Assembly (NCBI GenBank): GCA_963402885.1
Contig: OY727099.1
Coordinates: 994,501-1,058,500, forward strand
DNA length: 64,000 bases
Direction of reading: 5' to 3'
Source: Antedon bifida
Lineage: Eukaryota > Echinodermata > Crinoidea > Comatulida > Antedonidae
Positions 1-11,554 of the stretch are shown piece after piece. Within the stretch, counting starts at the first letter, position 1. The number at the start of each line of letters is the position of its first letter. The translations under genes were made by a program, and so were the position numbers. Below the pieces are notes generated by a model. The model did no database searches, had not been told where the DNA came from, and saw only the letters and a program-made list of their open reading frames with translations.

Positions 1-280
1 AATTCTGGGCTCTATTTTCATTATTATTAGCTCTGCCACAACCATGGTGGGCTAGTACTGGAGACTTAATATTTAATTTCATATTTCCATGAATAGGTGC
101 ACTCTCCGGAGACACTAAATAAGTATTTATCTTAGACAAACGCAAGTTATTAAAATCACTGATATGGCTTGAAACTAATTTTTCTTTTGCATTACGGATG
201 GAGTAACCGATATTTAACATATATAGCAAGTTTGAATATTTTTGAAGTATTTCCAGAAGTATTTTTTCTCGATGTTTTAA

Positions 281-640
281 ATACGAAAAGATATTTATAG
301 CTTATATCACTGTGCTCCACTGGTGCCAAATTGTGGCCACTTGAGCACAGCGTATTAACATACGAAAAGATATTCAATTCAATTCATATTTATAATGCGC
401 CGAATTCTTTCCAAAAAGATAAGTTCTAAGGCGCAACGCCAGAACCGCTAGCACTCGTAAATTTGTTGAAATAAATATGATTTCAGATGCCTTTTAAACA
501 TATAATATTGAAACTTATTGAAGCGACTTCAAATTAGGTCCACTTGAGCACAGTGTATTAACATACGAAAAGATATTTAAAGTAGTGACTTATTTCTATT
601 ATATCACTGTGCTACCCTGGTGCTAAATTGGGTCCACAGT
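281..640 (+). repeat. Two-copy direct repeat (about 75-100 bp each)
   Basis: The block CCACTTGAGCACAG followed by GTATTAACATACGAAAAGAT occurs near 337-374 and again near 540-577. The block TATATCACTGTGCT followed by CTGGTGC occurs near 303-330 and again near 600-630. The order of blocks differs between copies, which suggests a partly rearranged duplication. No coding content was seen. Confidence 0.75.
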
Positions 641-1289
641 TACCGTAGTACTATTTATATTATTGAAGTTAATAAAGGCATAAATGGCGCTCCGTAGAGA
701 AGTAGAGAATGCTCCAGTCGTCAGAATGACGCTCTGAATATACCTCCGTGTGAAGTGCAGTGTGAAGTATCATGGGACTCATAAATACCAGAAATGCTTT
801 GGGATTTGTCGTTCAGACTCTTTTCCCAGACGTTTTGTGTGCCCATCAGCTGTTACCTATAAATTATAGTCGAGTTTGCATTTTCGCATTTCTGTCATCC
901 GTAGATAGATAACTTCTGCTTACTTCCGGTTTATTAATGAGTCATCCTCCTGGGACGTAGCGGGCTAAAGCAGCAGCGTGAAAAAGTATGGACGAACAGT
1001 GAAACATAATAAGAATAGACACGAAACTAGGTTCAATAAAGTTGAGGACATAAATCCAACTTTCATGTGGAAAAAGTAAAGACTCTATAGTTTCCTACAA
1101 TTGTGAAAAAGTGACACTAAGATCTTTCTTTGCTAGTTTAACAAAGTCGAAAATTCAGTAAGATTTAATACCATTTATCCAACAGAAAAAAAAGAGAATA
1201 GACAAACACACACACACATGATTCAACAAAGGAAAAGATTTCCAACTTACAAGACTTTGTTTAAGTCCAAAATATCCCAACATTTTCTA

Positions 1290-1460
1290 CTGTTGTTACG
1301 TTTGTGGTTAAATTTGGTTAAGGTAGTGGTTAATGAAGTTGTTACGTTAGTGGTTAAATTTTGTTACGTGTTACGGTAGTGGTTAACGAAGTTTTTTACG
1401 TTAGTGAGTGATTGCTTTTTGTTACGTTACTGGTTGATTGTTACGTTAGTTGGGTGATAG
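1290..1460 (+). repeat. Degenerate minisatellite around GTTACGTTAGTGGTTA
   Basis: The phrase GTTACGTTAGTGGTTA and close variants recur about eight times with irregular spacing. It is a low-complexity, G/T-rich tandem tract with no open frame of interest. Confidence 0.7.
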
Positions 1461-2680
1461 GCCTACAGGAGTAGCATAGGTCTGATAAAAAGGAGACAGT
1501 CACCATCTATCATGATCTAAGGGGAGTAAATTAAGTTTGGCACCAGTGAATCAAACCAGTGCCGACGGGTCGCGACGACGTAGCCACGAGAAATAAAGTG
1601 GTGCAGTTATTGAATTGATTGTCAAAGACCTCTGAACTATTTGAGAAATTATCTCACTATGCCAAAGATCTACTACACTATCTTTGACTACGCACATGTT
1701 TAGAAAGAAGAGGTATATAGCCCCCTCTAAATATTTTTGAAACGTCTAATTTTGTATAGGGCTATATAAATTAACAATTAAGGTTAATATATTGGTTATT
1801 AAACTATACAATATAGAGAGGTATGTATATAAGATTAGTTGTTCTTAAATATACATAGACCTAATATACTTTCTTATATTTTTGACGTTAATCTATATTC
1901 TGATTTTTTTTTTACATTAACCCCCAATAAATAATATAATCATCTAACTTGAAATCTGTTCAATCAAAGTACGACAGTCTATGTTCGCGCGGCACTTGTG
2001 TGTTATCAAAACCAAAACAAACCAAGGATGGAAAACGTGTATACGAAGTGGATTTAAAATTGCTGGACGTCTTTCTTTTTTTTTTGTTGACATTTAAATA
2101 ATTTTCTTACATGGGAGATATGTGGCTATAAAAACGTAAGTACACTAATAATAAATATGAGATTGTGACAAAGTACGGTACTATTTGAATACACTAATCC
2201 CCGGCTCAAAATATCTTGTTTTGATTATTGTGGGGACGACGTGTGAAGTACGGGGAACAAAATTGCAATCTGCGCATGCGTTACAGAGTTCAGAGACGGA
2301 GTTATGTCGATTGAAAAAAAAAATGTTCCCCCATGTGTGAACTAAGCCAGAGAAATATCTCTGACTAAGCACAGAAGTAAAGGCTTAAAGCGTTCTTCGG
2401 ATGACCTGGTGCCGTGGTAAGACCCCAACCAGCCAGTCAAACAAGTGGGTACCAATACCATGTTAAACTTATGAATACAAATACCGCAAAAATGAATGAA
2501 GGACCTATGAAGTTGTATGCGGCGTACAATACTGCAAAGCATACTCTGTAGAGTAGGTCTGAACATTTATGATAATAATATTTATATCAAATTTTTGCAC
2601 CCAGGGGTATAAAATACAAATTTCAAATAATAAAAATACATAATAACATAATGCACTTTGGTATAAACAACAATTGGGAA

Positions 2681-2750
2681 AAGTGCATCAAGGATGCCCT
2701 GGGAGAGGTGCATCATGGATTCCCCAGGAGAGGTGCATCATGGATGCGTA
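2681..2750 (+). repeat. 25-bp tandem repeat, about 2.8 copies
   Basis: Three successive units start with A(A/G)GTGCATCA(A/T)GGAT at 2681, 2706 and 2731. Related words (GGTGCGTCA, CACCTCTCCC) lie further on to about 2980, so the tandem block may be part of a longer repeat element. Confidence 0.8.
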
Positions 2751-4100
2751 ATTTACAAATAATTATTGGCGCAATGGTGCGTCAAAAAACCCACATGCTA
2801 TGTCACATCAATGAACAATAATGTGTTAATGTCCGTTACTTTACCACCAACCATATGAACAACATGGTCACAAGGCATCAAAATGGGTGCGTCATCCTCA
2901 CCTAAAGGTAAGTCAATTTTTTTACGCAGGCGGACAAATAACGCACCTCTCCCGGGGATTGTATGGTGGGTCATACAATTGACAAATGCATAATATTGAT
3001 TTTTTCCTTGAAAACCACCTTTCTTTTTCAGCTAATAGACATTGCTTCCATATTTTTGGTTGAGTGAGCATATCCTACTGTTACTGTACTAATATAAAAT
3101 AGGATCTTGCACATTGCCCCTGCAGCCTGCATTAACTCATTTTAATTAGAATGATGCAGCTGGTGAAAAAATGGCGTGTCCCAAAGTTTTTTTGTTTGTC
3201 TTGCGTGGGTTCATGCAACTTTATTACAATTCTCTCTTATAAATATGTATGGGTATATTACGTGATAATTACGTATTCAGCACATTGTTTTTCTCTCATT
3301 TGAGAGACAGTGTTAAAAGTACAAAATATACATAATGAGATGATTGATTTCAAAGTTAAAACAAATTTTTACTTCATTTATACGTTTAGAAAAAGTTACT
3401 CATCAAAATATATAAATAAAACATGGCAATAAAAAGATGATAAACAGAGGTTAAAATCATATTTTTTTAACAACATTGGCAGGTAGAGAGGCTATAAACT
3501 CATTTATATAATGGCATGGCACAGGTTCGTTTTTTAGTAGGGCATCTATTTATGTTGGAACAACTAATTTCACTGTATTATAAAGTAATTGTTTGCTAAA
3601 TTAAGTTACAAAGCATTAAAATCCCTTAATTAAAGTTGCAAATAGGGGTTGCTATAGTAGTGTTAAACCATTATTTCCCAGTGTTCATTCAAAGAATGTT
3701 TCCCTTTAATAGTTTGGTGTCCTTTGAATAGTAATTTATTTTCAGTAAGTGTAATAAAATTATAGATAAATTATAGATTAAAAATATAAAATTATTTGGA
3801 GATAATTCCACAGCATCACCTCAGCAAACAGCTTCAAGCCAGGATTAAATTGGTTTCTTTTTCTGGGCATTTTCCACTACAATGTGAATCAAGGACAGGT
3901 GCACTTTGTAATTTACACCTTTCTTTATATTTAGGAACCAGTACATTTATCCACAGGCCTATAGATCTAGTTCTTATTTTTAGATGAATTTAGCCTAAAA
4001 AAACCATTTCATACATTATTTTCTACAATTTGATGCATTTCAAATGGTATTGGTTGAAAGCTTTTTGTTGTCCCTTGACCTGATGAACATCTTTAATATT

Positions 4101-4372
4101 GGAGTGAGTGGTCTAGAGGTTACGATAGTGGAATTATAATCCATAGCCATAATATCGGTAAGTATTAGGCTCGCTCGATCCATAGTTCTGTCAGTAGATC
4201 AAATCTTTTATGGAATATTAAAAAAAATTCTAGTCTGCACTTTAAAGAACCGTAATAGGCCATCTTTTGAGATGAGTAGTGAGTTGTACTACTGTAGTTT
4301 ACACACAGCCACTCTGTTGTGGACAGATGAGAGAAGACTTGAATAACCTGATGCATGTACCTGATGCATACA
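4101..4372 (+). mobile_element. tRNA-derived SINE, family 1, plus strand
   Basis: The head has a tRNA-like A box (GAGTGGTCTAGAGGTTACGA) and a degenerate B box (AGTATTAGGCTCGC). The body contains GCACTTTAAAGAAC, CATCTTTTGAGATGAGTAG and CTGTTGTGGACAGATGAGAG. The same words occur in the minus-strand copies at 41411-41702 and 55208-55560. The copy is diverged. Confidence 0.8.
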
Positions 4373-4714
4373 ATACAACAACATTAGTTGAAAGTATTGA
4401 GGACCTGTCAGCTTAATACAGCTTCTAGTACTCGTTAAACATAGTTCAATAAAATTAAAACATTGATTTGCATGTTAAACGATTGCACAGGAATCCTATA
4501 CTTACAGATCGTACACTGCAAAGATTTCTGTACTCAGTTTCATTTTATACAACACTGAACACCTATAGCAAGTCATTGTAAATGGCAGTGTTACTACTAC
4601 AGTACCTTTAAATAACTAGCTTTATTATAGACCATTTCATCTCGCAATACATGGTTACAAGATTATTGTGAGATTCGAGCCTTGTGGTGCAAAACTATTA
4701 ACATGTATCTTATA

Positions 4715-4805
4715 CACATCCCCTCCATTTCAAACATTCTCCCTCACCATCTTTTCCCATCCCTTCCTCCTCACCATCTCTTCCCACCCCTCCCAGAACC
4801 CTCTC
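4715..4805 (+). repeat. C/T-rich low-complexity tract
   Basis: A pyrimidine-rich run with repeated CCATC and TCCC words. A second such tract lies at 7441-7500. An open frame crosses this one but has no recognisable features. Confidence 0.6.
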
Positions 4806-5190
4806 AATCCGTGATAAAGCTTAAATGTATTTCATTACATTCCACCACTTCTCTTTGTTATTACACTACAGTGAAAAAAAAAACTCCTGCATACTTTTTA
4901 ATAACAAACCATAATGAAACATGGCATTTAAATCACTTTAATCATTGTAATTACTTATGTTGCTAAGTAATTGCAATTAAACATGTTTTATAAAACTGCC
5001 TGCTGTGTAAAAGGACAATGAACTTCATATCACATAAAATAGTAACTATGATTTAATGCTCTAATATTGTGCAGTATATATATTTAAGTATATTGCCCCA
5101 TAGAACTTTAAAGTTTTATGTCTAACTCAATGCCAACAAACCATTTTTAAGTTAATTAATGTTTATCCAAGCAGTAATCTAAAGTTGTTG

Positions 5191-5264
5191 ATGATGTCAT
5201 ATCAGTACCATATTTGGGCATATCACTACCATATTTGGGCACATCACACTTTTTTTTCAAACTT
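5191..5264 (-). mobile_element. Partial MITE copy (CTCTGTCTACAC family), minus strand
   Basis: The reverse complement reads AAGTTTGAAAAAAAAGTGTG, then GATGTGCCCAAATATGGTAG. This matches the left half of the MITEs at 7619, 47065 and 62309. The outer terminus is missing. Like the 62309 copy, it carries the ATATGGTA phrase twice. Confidence 0.75.
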
Positions 5265-5346
5265 GTTAAGTAATGATTTTACTTATAAAAAAAAAAATAA
5301 ACAATTAATTTAACAAAAAATCAATTGTCTGACAGAATGTTTTGCT

Positions 5347-5433
5347 TTAAATTACAGTTTTTTCAGGTAAATATTTGTTTGGATCCAACTTTTGGTCATA
5401 GTGAATAACTATTATTTGACATTAAAATGGCAT
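5347..5433 (+). repeat. Dispersed repeat, copy 1 (pair at 29031)
   Basis: CTTTAAATTACAGTTTT, TCAGGTAAAT, GATCCA and TATTTGACATTAAAA occur in this order here and at 29031-29113. The two copies lie on either side of the transposon array. Confidence 0.6.
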
Positions 5434-5531
5434 TTAAAAAAAAAAAAATTAATTCCGGGGATGCAATATATCTCTAAATATGTTAATTCATAATTTCATT
5501 TACATAGGTTGCAGGCCTTTGATACTGCAAT

Positions 5532-5625
5532 ATGGCATCTTCACATGCAGAGAATGGCCTTCGATCCCCTGAACAAGAAGCTCAAGAAGCCGAAAAGTTT
5601 CGAAGAGTAATTAAATCAAGATCAG
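5532..5625 (+). CDS. Dystrophin/utrophin-like protein, coding exon 1 (N-terminal leader)
   Basis: It encodes residues 1-31 plus the first base of codon 32. The ATG at 5532 has A at -3 and G at +4, and an in-frame TGA lies just upstream at 5520-5522, so the start is well supported. The exon ends at a GT donor (5626) in phase 1. Joined to exon 2 it reads IKSRSDEREDIQKKTF. The IKSRSDE stretch resembles the utrophin leader, whereas mammalian muscle dystrophin has a different short leader. Possible acceptors for an upstream untranslated exon lie at 5506-5507 and 5513-5514. The product should be the large cytoskeletal linker that joins actin to the dystroglycan complex at the membrane. The family call is strong; choosing between dystrophin and utrophin makes little sense for a single invertebrate gene. 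Confidence 0.88.
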
Positions 5626-7440
5626 GTATTTACAGTATTTTATTATTTATTTCTTGTGTACAATGTTTGAACCAGGTTTGTTTGATTGTTGTGCTTATTG
5701 ATCATTAGTTTTCAACAGTTTCGATTACAGGACTTGATCATCTATTCCAGTGGTCCAGTGTTCGATTACGTAAATGTCTTGCTGACCAATAATATCCATG
5801 ACAGGCCTTTAACATCTTCCAGTAACTGACCTGTTATGATTTACAAAAATCTTTAAAACTGGGTTTGCTTTTAAACCATTATTGGCCAGAGTAAAATTTA
5901 ATTCCATATAACCTTAAGGATGACACTTGCTCCTTGTCTAAGAGATCCATTGTTTTAATTTAAAAAATTTGAATAACAAGTAATATTAAATAAATAACAC
6001 TGTAGAGTCAGAGAAATCAAATTCAGATAGATATATATATAACTAGATTGAATATAAATAGTACACAAAAATCTTTGGTTATCCATGCAATCACAGCATG
6101 CAAGTACGTTGTGCTGAATTTATTTATTTATTAAACATTTTGCAAATAGCTCCAGAGGAAATGGGTCAATGTTCCAACACAGAAATGGGTACCTCTTGAA
6201 ACAATATAATAAATATTTAAAAAGTATATATACAAAAACAGAATAAACTGGACATTAAAATTAACAAGAAAAATTACTTCACATCTGAAATGTGTCTGAT
6301 TGTCATAGAATAGTACATAATGTACTACTATATAGTGTAGCACAATTAACACTACAGAAACGTGACTGGAAAACCCTATTTCTTCAATCACAAAGTAACT
6401 GTTACCCAACATTGTTGTTTTGTTCAGTGGCCTTTGCATTCAATAAAGAAAGTATACCAATTAACAAAATTCCCTATACCACCTGAACAGTTTATAATAG
6501 CATGGATTTCCACAAGAGTGGTTTGATTGCATAGCCAATGATAGCAAATATCAAATCCCTCATTATGAAAACAATTCCCACTGTACCTGTCCCTGAGAGT
6601 ACCTGTAGATGTAGAAACAATAGAATAGTCATCCTGACAGAAGCATATCAAAGAAAATAGCTCTTTGTTTATTTTTTCCTGCTGAATTTACCTATGCACT
6701 GCTGTTATTTAAATTCAATCTAAACTTGATATAGGGAACAGTATTATGTGACGAAGGCACATGTGCTCTATATTATTTAACTGTACTGTAGGCCTACATG
6801 TACTAATATTATTACATCATGTACTATGCATAAATTGAGCGGTACAAATTTTGGTTGCCATATACCAATAAAATTCTCGTCAACTTTGTTTGAACATCAC
6901 ATGTTTTTAGAATTTGATGTTTCTATATTATCAATATACAGTATTTGCTGACATTTTGTAGGCGATTGCCGCATCACATGCCACTTGCTTTGTACAAAAG
7001 CATGTTCCAGTCAAAACAACTTATCCCTAAACACGCACCCCGAAGTAAGTTAATCATACTCATAGACAGAGTTGGGGAGGGCTGAGGTTTAGAGTTTTAA
7101 CTACTCAGTTTGTGTATAACATACTCTGATCCACATCGATACCGGTAGGAGGCACTACAGTATACATTATTGTTTACCATATTGTTTATTGATCGTTTAC
7201 GTCTGAGAATATCTATTGCGGAAATTGTTAATTATATGCAATGCATTTCAATATCACGTAACAATCAATGTATGTAATTTGAGATTCTTTCTTTTTCATA
7301 GTATTGACTTAAATTTTAGAGAGGTACATTATATTGTTTGGCAAAATAATTGTTCAAAGAAAAAGGAAAGAAAAAAAAAATACAAAAGAAACACCGTTGT
7401 TTTAGTGTCTAGTATTAATTTATAGTTTAATTGATGATAA

Positions 7441-7500
7441 TCTTCCTCCCCTTTTCCCTCCTCCTTCTCCCTCATCCTTCTCCCCCTTCTTCTTCTACTT
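7441..7500 (+). repeat. Polypyrimidine tract
   Basis: About 60 bp of C and T, with repeated CTCC and TTCTCC words. It is a simple low-complexity sequence. Confidence 0.75.
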
Positions 7501-7618
7501 GGATCCTACATTTTTAGATCCATGGGTGGGTCACCAAATTCTTTTATGTTTGTAAAATGTATCTTGAACACCAGATATTTCAGAAAAAGGTTATTAGCGG
7601 CTTTAAAATAGACTAAAA

Positions 7619-7737
7619 CTCTGTCTACACTATCAAACTAGTTTGATAAAAAAAGTGTGATGTGCCCAAATGTGGTAGTAATATGACATCATCATGTCCA
7701 TATATGGGCACATGAAGTTTGATAGTGTAGACAGAGC
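7619..7737 (+). mobile_element. MITE, CTCTGTCTACAC family, complete copy
   Basis: The termini are perfect inverted repeats: CTCTGTCTACACTATCAAAC on the left and its complement on the right, ending GTGTAGACAGAG. The interior has GTGTGATGTGCCCAAAT and TATATGGGCACAT. The flanks suggest a TAA-type 3-bp target duplication as in PIF/Harbinger elements, which is inference. Related copies are at 41868, 47065, 58487 and 62309. It has no coding capacity. Confidence 0.88.
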
Positions 7738-8177
7738 CTAAGAGAGGTGGATGGCAGGCCTTTAGGCTCCCTGACTTTGACTAGCTAAATTATACATTTG
7801 TTATTTAATGTAACAGACTGTAATGACTGATGTGACTTTCATTACTCCATATGGAGTGTGTCATTTTAAAATCTAATTGACCTTTCTATGTTTTTAATAC
7901 AAAAATTATAATGTTGTTTTTTATGAACTATGTTGAGAGGCTACTGTATGAAATATTATCAAATTGTAAAAATGTATGGGAGATATTATTAATATAGAAA
8001 TTATTTTTGTCTACTTTTAAGTATTTCAGGTTCATTAAGGAGTGGATGGTCCTAATCCCTAAAACCCTTCTTTCTTTGGTCATTTCAATTTATATGAATA
8101 GTTGGAAGATAGAACAGTCTTCTAGAACTACAAAATGTACATTACTGTAGGTACAGTATTTAATGAATTAATTAACT

Positions 8178-8235
8178 TATAGAACCTCTATTGAGGGGAC
8201 ACCTTCAGGATCCAACAAAGTGTCCAGGGATTGTT
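8178..8235 (+). repeat. GGGACACCTT dispersed repeat, copy 1
   Basis: AGAACCTCTATTGAGGGGAC, then ACCTTCAGGATCCAACAAAG and TGTCC. Longer relatives lie at 32822-32999, 35172-35293 and 50258-50392. Confidence 0.6.
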
Positions 8236-9419
8236 CAAATTTTTTTTTTCATTTTTTTCAACGACTAACCATCATTTTTTCAACGACTAACCGACCGAGT
8301 AACATCGTTTGGAAATTGCTCTCTGTACTCCATTCAAATGGGATAAGTTCTTAACTTAATAGTCGTCTGCCTGAACATTGAAAGGAAGAGTTCTACTTAT
8401 TGTGTTCTCTAAACTTTTGTATGTGTGTGATTGAATACAACTAATGTCATTTATTAGTATTTCAATTTGATTTTAGTAAATTCTAGATTGTAAACCATCT
8501 TTTACAACAAACAAAATATTATCAAACAATAAATATATGAATGTAAGCATTTTCCCTGCAACTTATACTAGATTTGTTAGAAAGTAAAGAATGTTTTCAT
8601 CAAACAGAATAAAAATGAGTTTATTATCATAATTTTTTCATAAATGATTCTGCAAATTCTGACCTTTTAACAAATATGTAGGTGATTAATTAACATCATT
8701 TTTCTGAGTTCAATTTTGGTATTAATTTACCAGGTCACCAAGCTTGAAATGTCCCAATTTAGAAAGAATGCGTTTAATAGATCTAGATGTTTTGCAACTA
8801 AAGAACTCATGGCATATGGTCCAAGCTATTTGAGTAGGAAATAATTAGGCTGCACCTTTGGCTATGACAGCCAGCAGAAAAAATGTAGACGTGGGTATTG
8901 ATTAGGCACTCATCAGTATTTTATGTTAATAATAATAATTATTGATATATTCATATACAGTAGCAGCAATTCCAGGTATTATATCTATTGCAACAGCATA
9001 CCACTGTCTGTTGGTTTGTGTAATTTCAATGAAAAATAAGATAACTGTAAAAATGATACACAAATTTTATTTATTAAACTTTATCACTGCACATAACAAC
9101 ATAACAAAAAAGCAGCGAAAAGAAAGTGAATGTGAGTACAGTGACGAGTATAATCTCATTATAAATCTACCACCCCTTATATTTGGTCAATTCCATTGTC
9201 TTATCATTGGTCAGTCTATTGTTGGTTATCAGATGGCTATTAACCCTGAAGATGCAAGCCTGTATCCATGATTTTTTACTAGGGGTTATTTTTTTTTTCA
9301 AAAAGAGGCAAGTGCAAGAAAAGAAACTGAACAAAAAATAAATTTAGGCCTAGTCTAGTAGAAGAAAGTAATTGTCTGCTGGCTAGGTAAAGGATTGAAA
9401 AAAATAGGCCTATTTACTA

Positions 9420-9545
9420 ACTGTAGCACTTTCGCTGATGGTCTCTGTTTGAAAAGGGCACTTCTGGACAAGGTGGGTTCTTTAAAACCCTACAAACCCC
9501 ATCCCTCTGGCTATGGGCTTGATATGCCTCCCTGGCTAAACCCTA
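9420..9545 (+). repeat. GTTTGAAAAGGGCACTT dispersed repeat
   Basis: GTTTGAAAAGGGCACTT and AAGGTGGGTTCTTT occur here in order. The first half recurs at about 31305 and the second half at about 31925, so those two look like one copy of the same element split or enlarged by about 600 bp. Confidence 0.55.
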
Positions 9546-9858
9546 TAGTCAGTTGCTTCATTTATGAATAAGAAGAAGTAGGTAAAAATATGAAAGATAG
9601 ACTACACGAATGTGTGTAATTGTAAGGGACACCTTCAGACCAAACAATGTATTTATCCTTAACATAATAGGGACTTTCCCTGTAGGTGTTGGCTTAAAAA
9701 GAGTTAAACAAAACTTTATTGTTTTTGTAAAAATACAAAGAAATATATGGTTGCCAGCAATTCTGATAGTAAAAACATACATATTGTACGGTACATAAAC
9801 TGACTGATAAAATATTCACAAATGCAGTCAGTTGATGCTAAAAACATCAATATTATTA

Positions 9859-9913
9859 TTAGGTGATCATTTAGAATAAAATGATCACCTATTGTTATTG
9901 TATAAAATCTTTA
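9859..9913 (+). mobile_element. Helitron/Helentron-like family A, 5' end of outermost unit A0
   Basis: It starts TTAGGTGATCATTTAGAA and continues into an imperfect palindrome, with the inverse arm ending GATCACCT at 9890. It then follows the family-A leader ATTGTTATTGTATAAAATCT and stops at an A, where A1 begins. The imperfect palindrome suggests it is older than A1. The preceding host base is A, consistent with insertion at A|T. Its 3' remainder is probably A5 at 27183-28528. Confidence 0.8.
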
Positions 9914-11490
9914 TTAGGTGATCATTTAGAATTCTAAATGATCACCTATTGTTATTGTATGAAATCTTTATTTTTTTTCTTTTTATTGTTTCTGTACACT
10001 ATTTTGTGTAACAATTATCTCAAAAAGTTTAATGTCAATGATTACAAAAATTTCAGAATATCTTTCAAATAATATAACTTAATCCTAATAAGCTTTCCAG
10101 CGTGATCACTCATCCGTGACGACATTTATACGCCATTTTGCGAAATCACATTATCAATCATATCTCCACAATTCATTATCACATATTAATAAAATTCACT
10201 ACACGTAAACTTCAGATCAAGGGTAAAAATATTAGCAAATAAAAACGCACGCGCACGTAGGTTCATGCGCGTGATATCGCGCGTTAAAAATTTAAAACGC
10301 TCAAAATTAAGTTTTGATCAATTTAGAGCATGAATTAGGCCATTTGCGTGTTTCAAAAAATTACTGCGCAAAAATGCGTTTTTGCGCGCGCGATACTTAA
10401 AAAGCGTAAAAAATATGAATTTCTTTTACAAATCTCATTCTACTCATCATCCTTAGTACATTCACCAAATTTGAGTCAGTTCCGACTTAAAATAACGCTA
10501 TACGAGCACGTTAAAAATGACAAAATGCGCACATTAATTTTACAAAATTTCTGAAAATGGTGAAAAATAGGTCTTTTTTAAAATGAAAATAATTCTTCAG
10601 AATGCAAGATGACCCCCGATTTTTTTAACTTATTCTGGAAGCCATTGAGTTGTAGATATGAATTCATGTACACATTTTACGTACAAAATGTTTTGACGTC
10701 ATCAAATGGCCACTTGAATTTAAAAATTAGGATTTGTTATCTTTTTGTGTAGATTATCACATTCAACAGAGCGCATCTTGGTTATGTGTGCTCGAATTTC
10801 GCACAACTTTCAGTATGTGCTTGCTTAATTAATTATCTTTATCATGAGTTGACACTATCTTCATTTTAATGACGTCATCACGCGTAAAAACTTGAATAAC
10901 GTAGGCCGTGTAATTTCACCTTCACAGTAAATTTGAATATCTTACAGCTCTTCAGAATTGAAGGTTACCTTGATGATTATAATTTATTATGAAAGCTGAT
11001 GAAATGTAGATATTAATTCATATAAAAATTAAGCCTATCGGATGTTGTGACGTTAACATATGGCCAGTTGAAGTGAAAAAGTAGTTTTTTCATATTTTTC
11101 GTCAAAGTTATACACAATTCAAAGAGCGCGCACAGCGCTTCTACGTGCCAATTTTTTTTCAAAATCTTATATTTTTTTGCTCAATTAATTATCTTTCGAA
11201 ATTGTCATCTTAAAGTTTAGTTTGATAACGTCATCATGCCAAAAAATTAGAACATGTGTGTCCCGTAATTTCACCTATGCTACACTGTATATATAGATAT
11301 ACAGTATATACTGTACATATTGTATATGGCATATAGGCACAACTCAGCACTATAAGCATATAATAGGATGGCATACATCAACATTTTCCGATCGTATGTT
11401 AACGTACGTGCATGTTTAAAAAAAATTAATTTCAGTAAAATGATAAAAGTGATCACCTATAATTCGTCAAAGTGACGAATTAAATTCTAG
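9914..11490 (+). mobile_element. Helitron/Helentron-like family A, complete unit A1
   Basis: A 1577-bp non-coding element. The 5' end is TT followed by a perfect 32-bp palindrome with arm AGGTGATCATTTAGAA (9916-9947). Next come a T-rich tract, a CpG-rich region, and a core with TGACGTCA at 10694 and 10870 and variants at 11048 and 11226. The 3' arm TGATCACCT (11450-11458) is the inverse of the 5' arm. A hairpin follows (AATTCGTC, loop AAAGT, GACGAATT, 11461-11481) and the unit ends in CTAG. A 3' hairpin, CTAG end and no target duplication are Helitron features; subterminal inverted repeats are typical of the Helentron branch. No Rep/helicase protein is encoded. Confidence 0.85.
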
Positions 11491-11554
11491 TTAGGTGATC
11501 ATTTAGAATGCTAAATGATCACCTATTGTTATTGTATGAAATCTTTATTTTTTT
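11491..11554 (+). mobile_element. Family A unit A2, 5' part (split by B1 and B2)
   Basis: It starts TTAGGTGATCATTTAGAA directly after the CTAG of A1, a clean head-to-tail junction. The palindrome is followed by the family-A leader and a T run. It joins in sequence to 14760: together they give A, eight T, C, five T, ATTG, the same as in A1 (9970-9987). B1 and B2 therefore sit inside A2. Confidence 0.85.

Larger units (their letters stand above)
1..5507. other. Upstream flank of the dystrophin-like gene, no recognised gene
   Basis: AT-rich DNA with no open frame I recognise. It holds a two-copy repeat, a degenerate minisatellite, a 25-bp tandem repeat, one SINE, a CT-rich tract and a partial MITE, each listed separately. 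A more GC-rich stretch at about 700-970 contains ACTTCCGGT (922-930, ETS-like), and TGCGCATGCG at 2271-2280 resembles an NRF1 site. Either could belong to a promoter or an untranslated exon of the gene that starts at 5532, but nothing in the sequence proves it. Confidence 0.5.
5626..9858 (+). other. Intron 1, proximal part
   Basis: AT-rich intron between exon 1 and the transposon array. It contains a MITE (7619-7737), a pyrimidine tract (7441-7500) and degraded repeats related to the GGGACACCTT family at 8178-8235 and about 9618-9685. The open frames here, at most 109 codons, have no recognisable domains and look like chance. Confidence 0.8.

Noticed and set aside
2883-2907. Phase-1 open exon (MGASSSPK plus one base) followed by GTAAGT upstream of exon 1
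   Set aside because: It lies in repeat-derived sequence whose words recur nearby, and nothing links it to the gene. It mainly illustrates the chance background for such frames.
8942-9271. 109-codon open frame in intron 1
   Set aside because: No domain, no splice or promoter context, and composition as in the surrounding AT-rich DNA.
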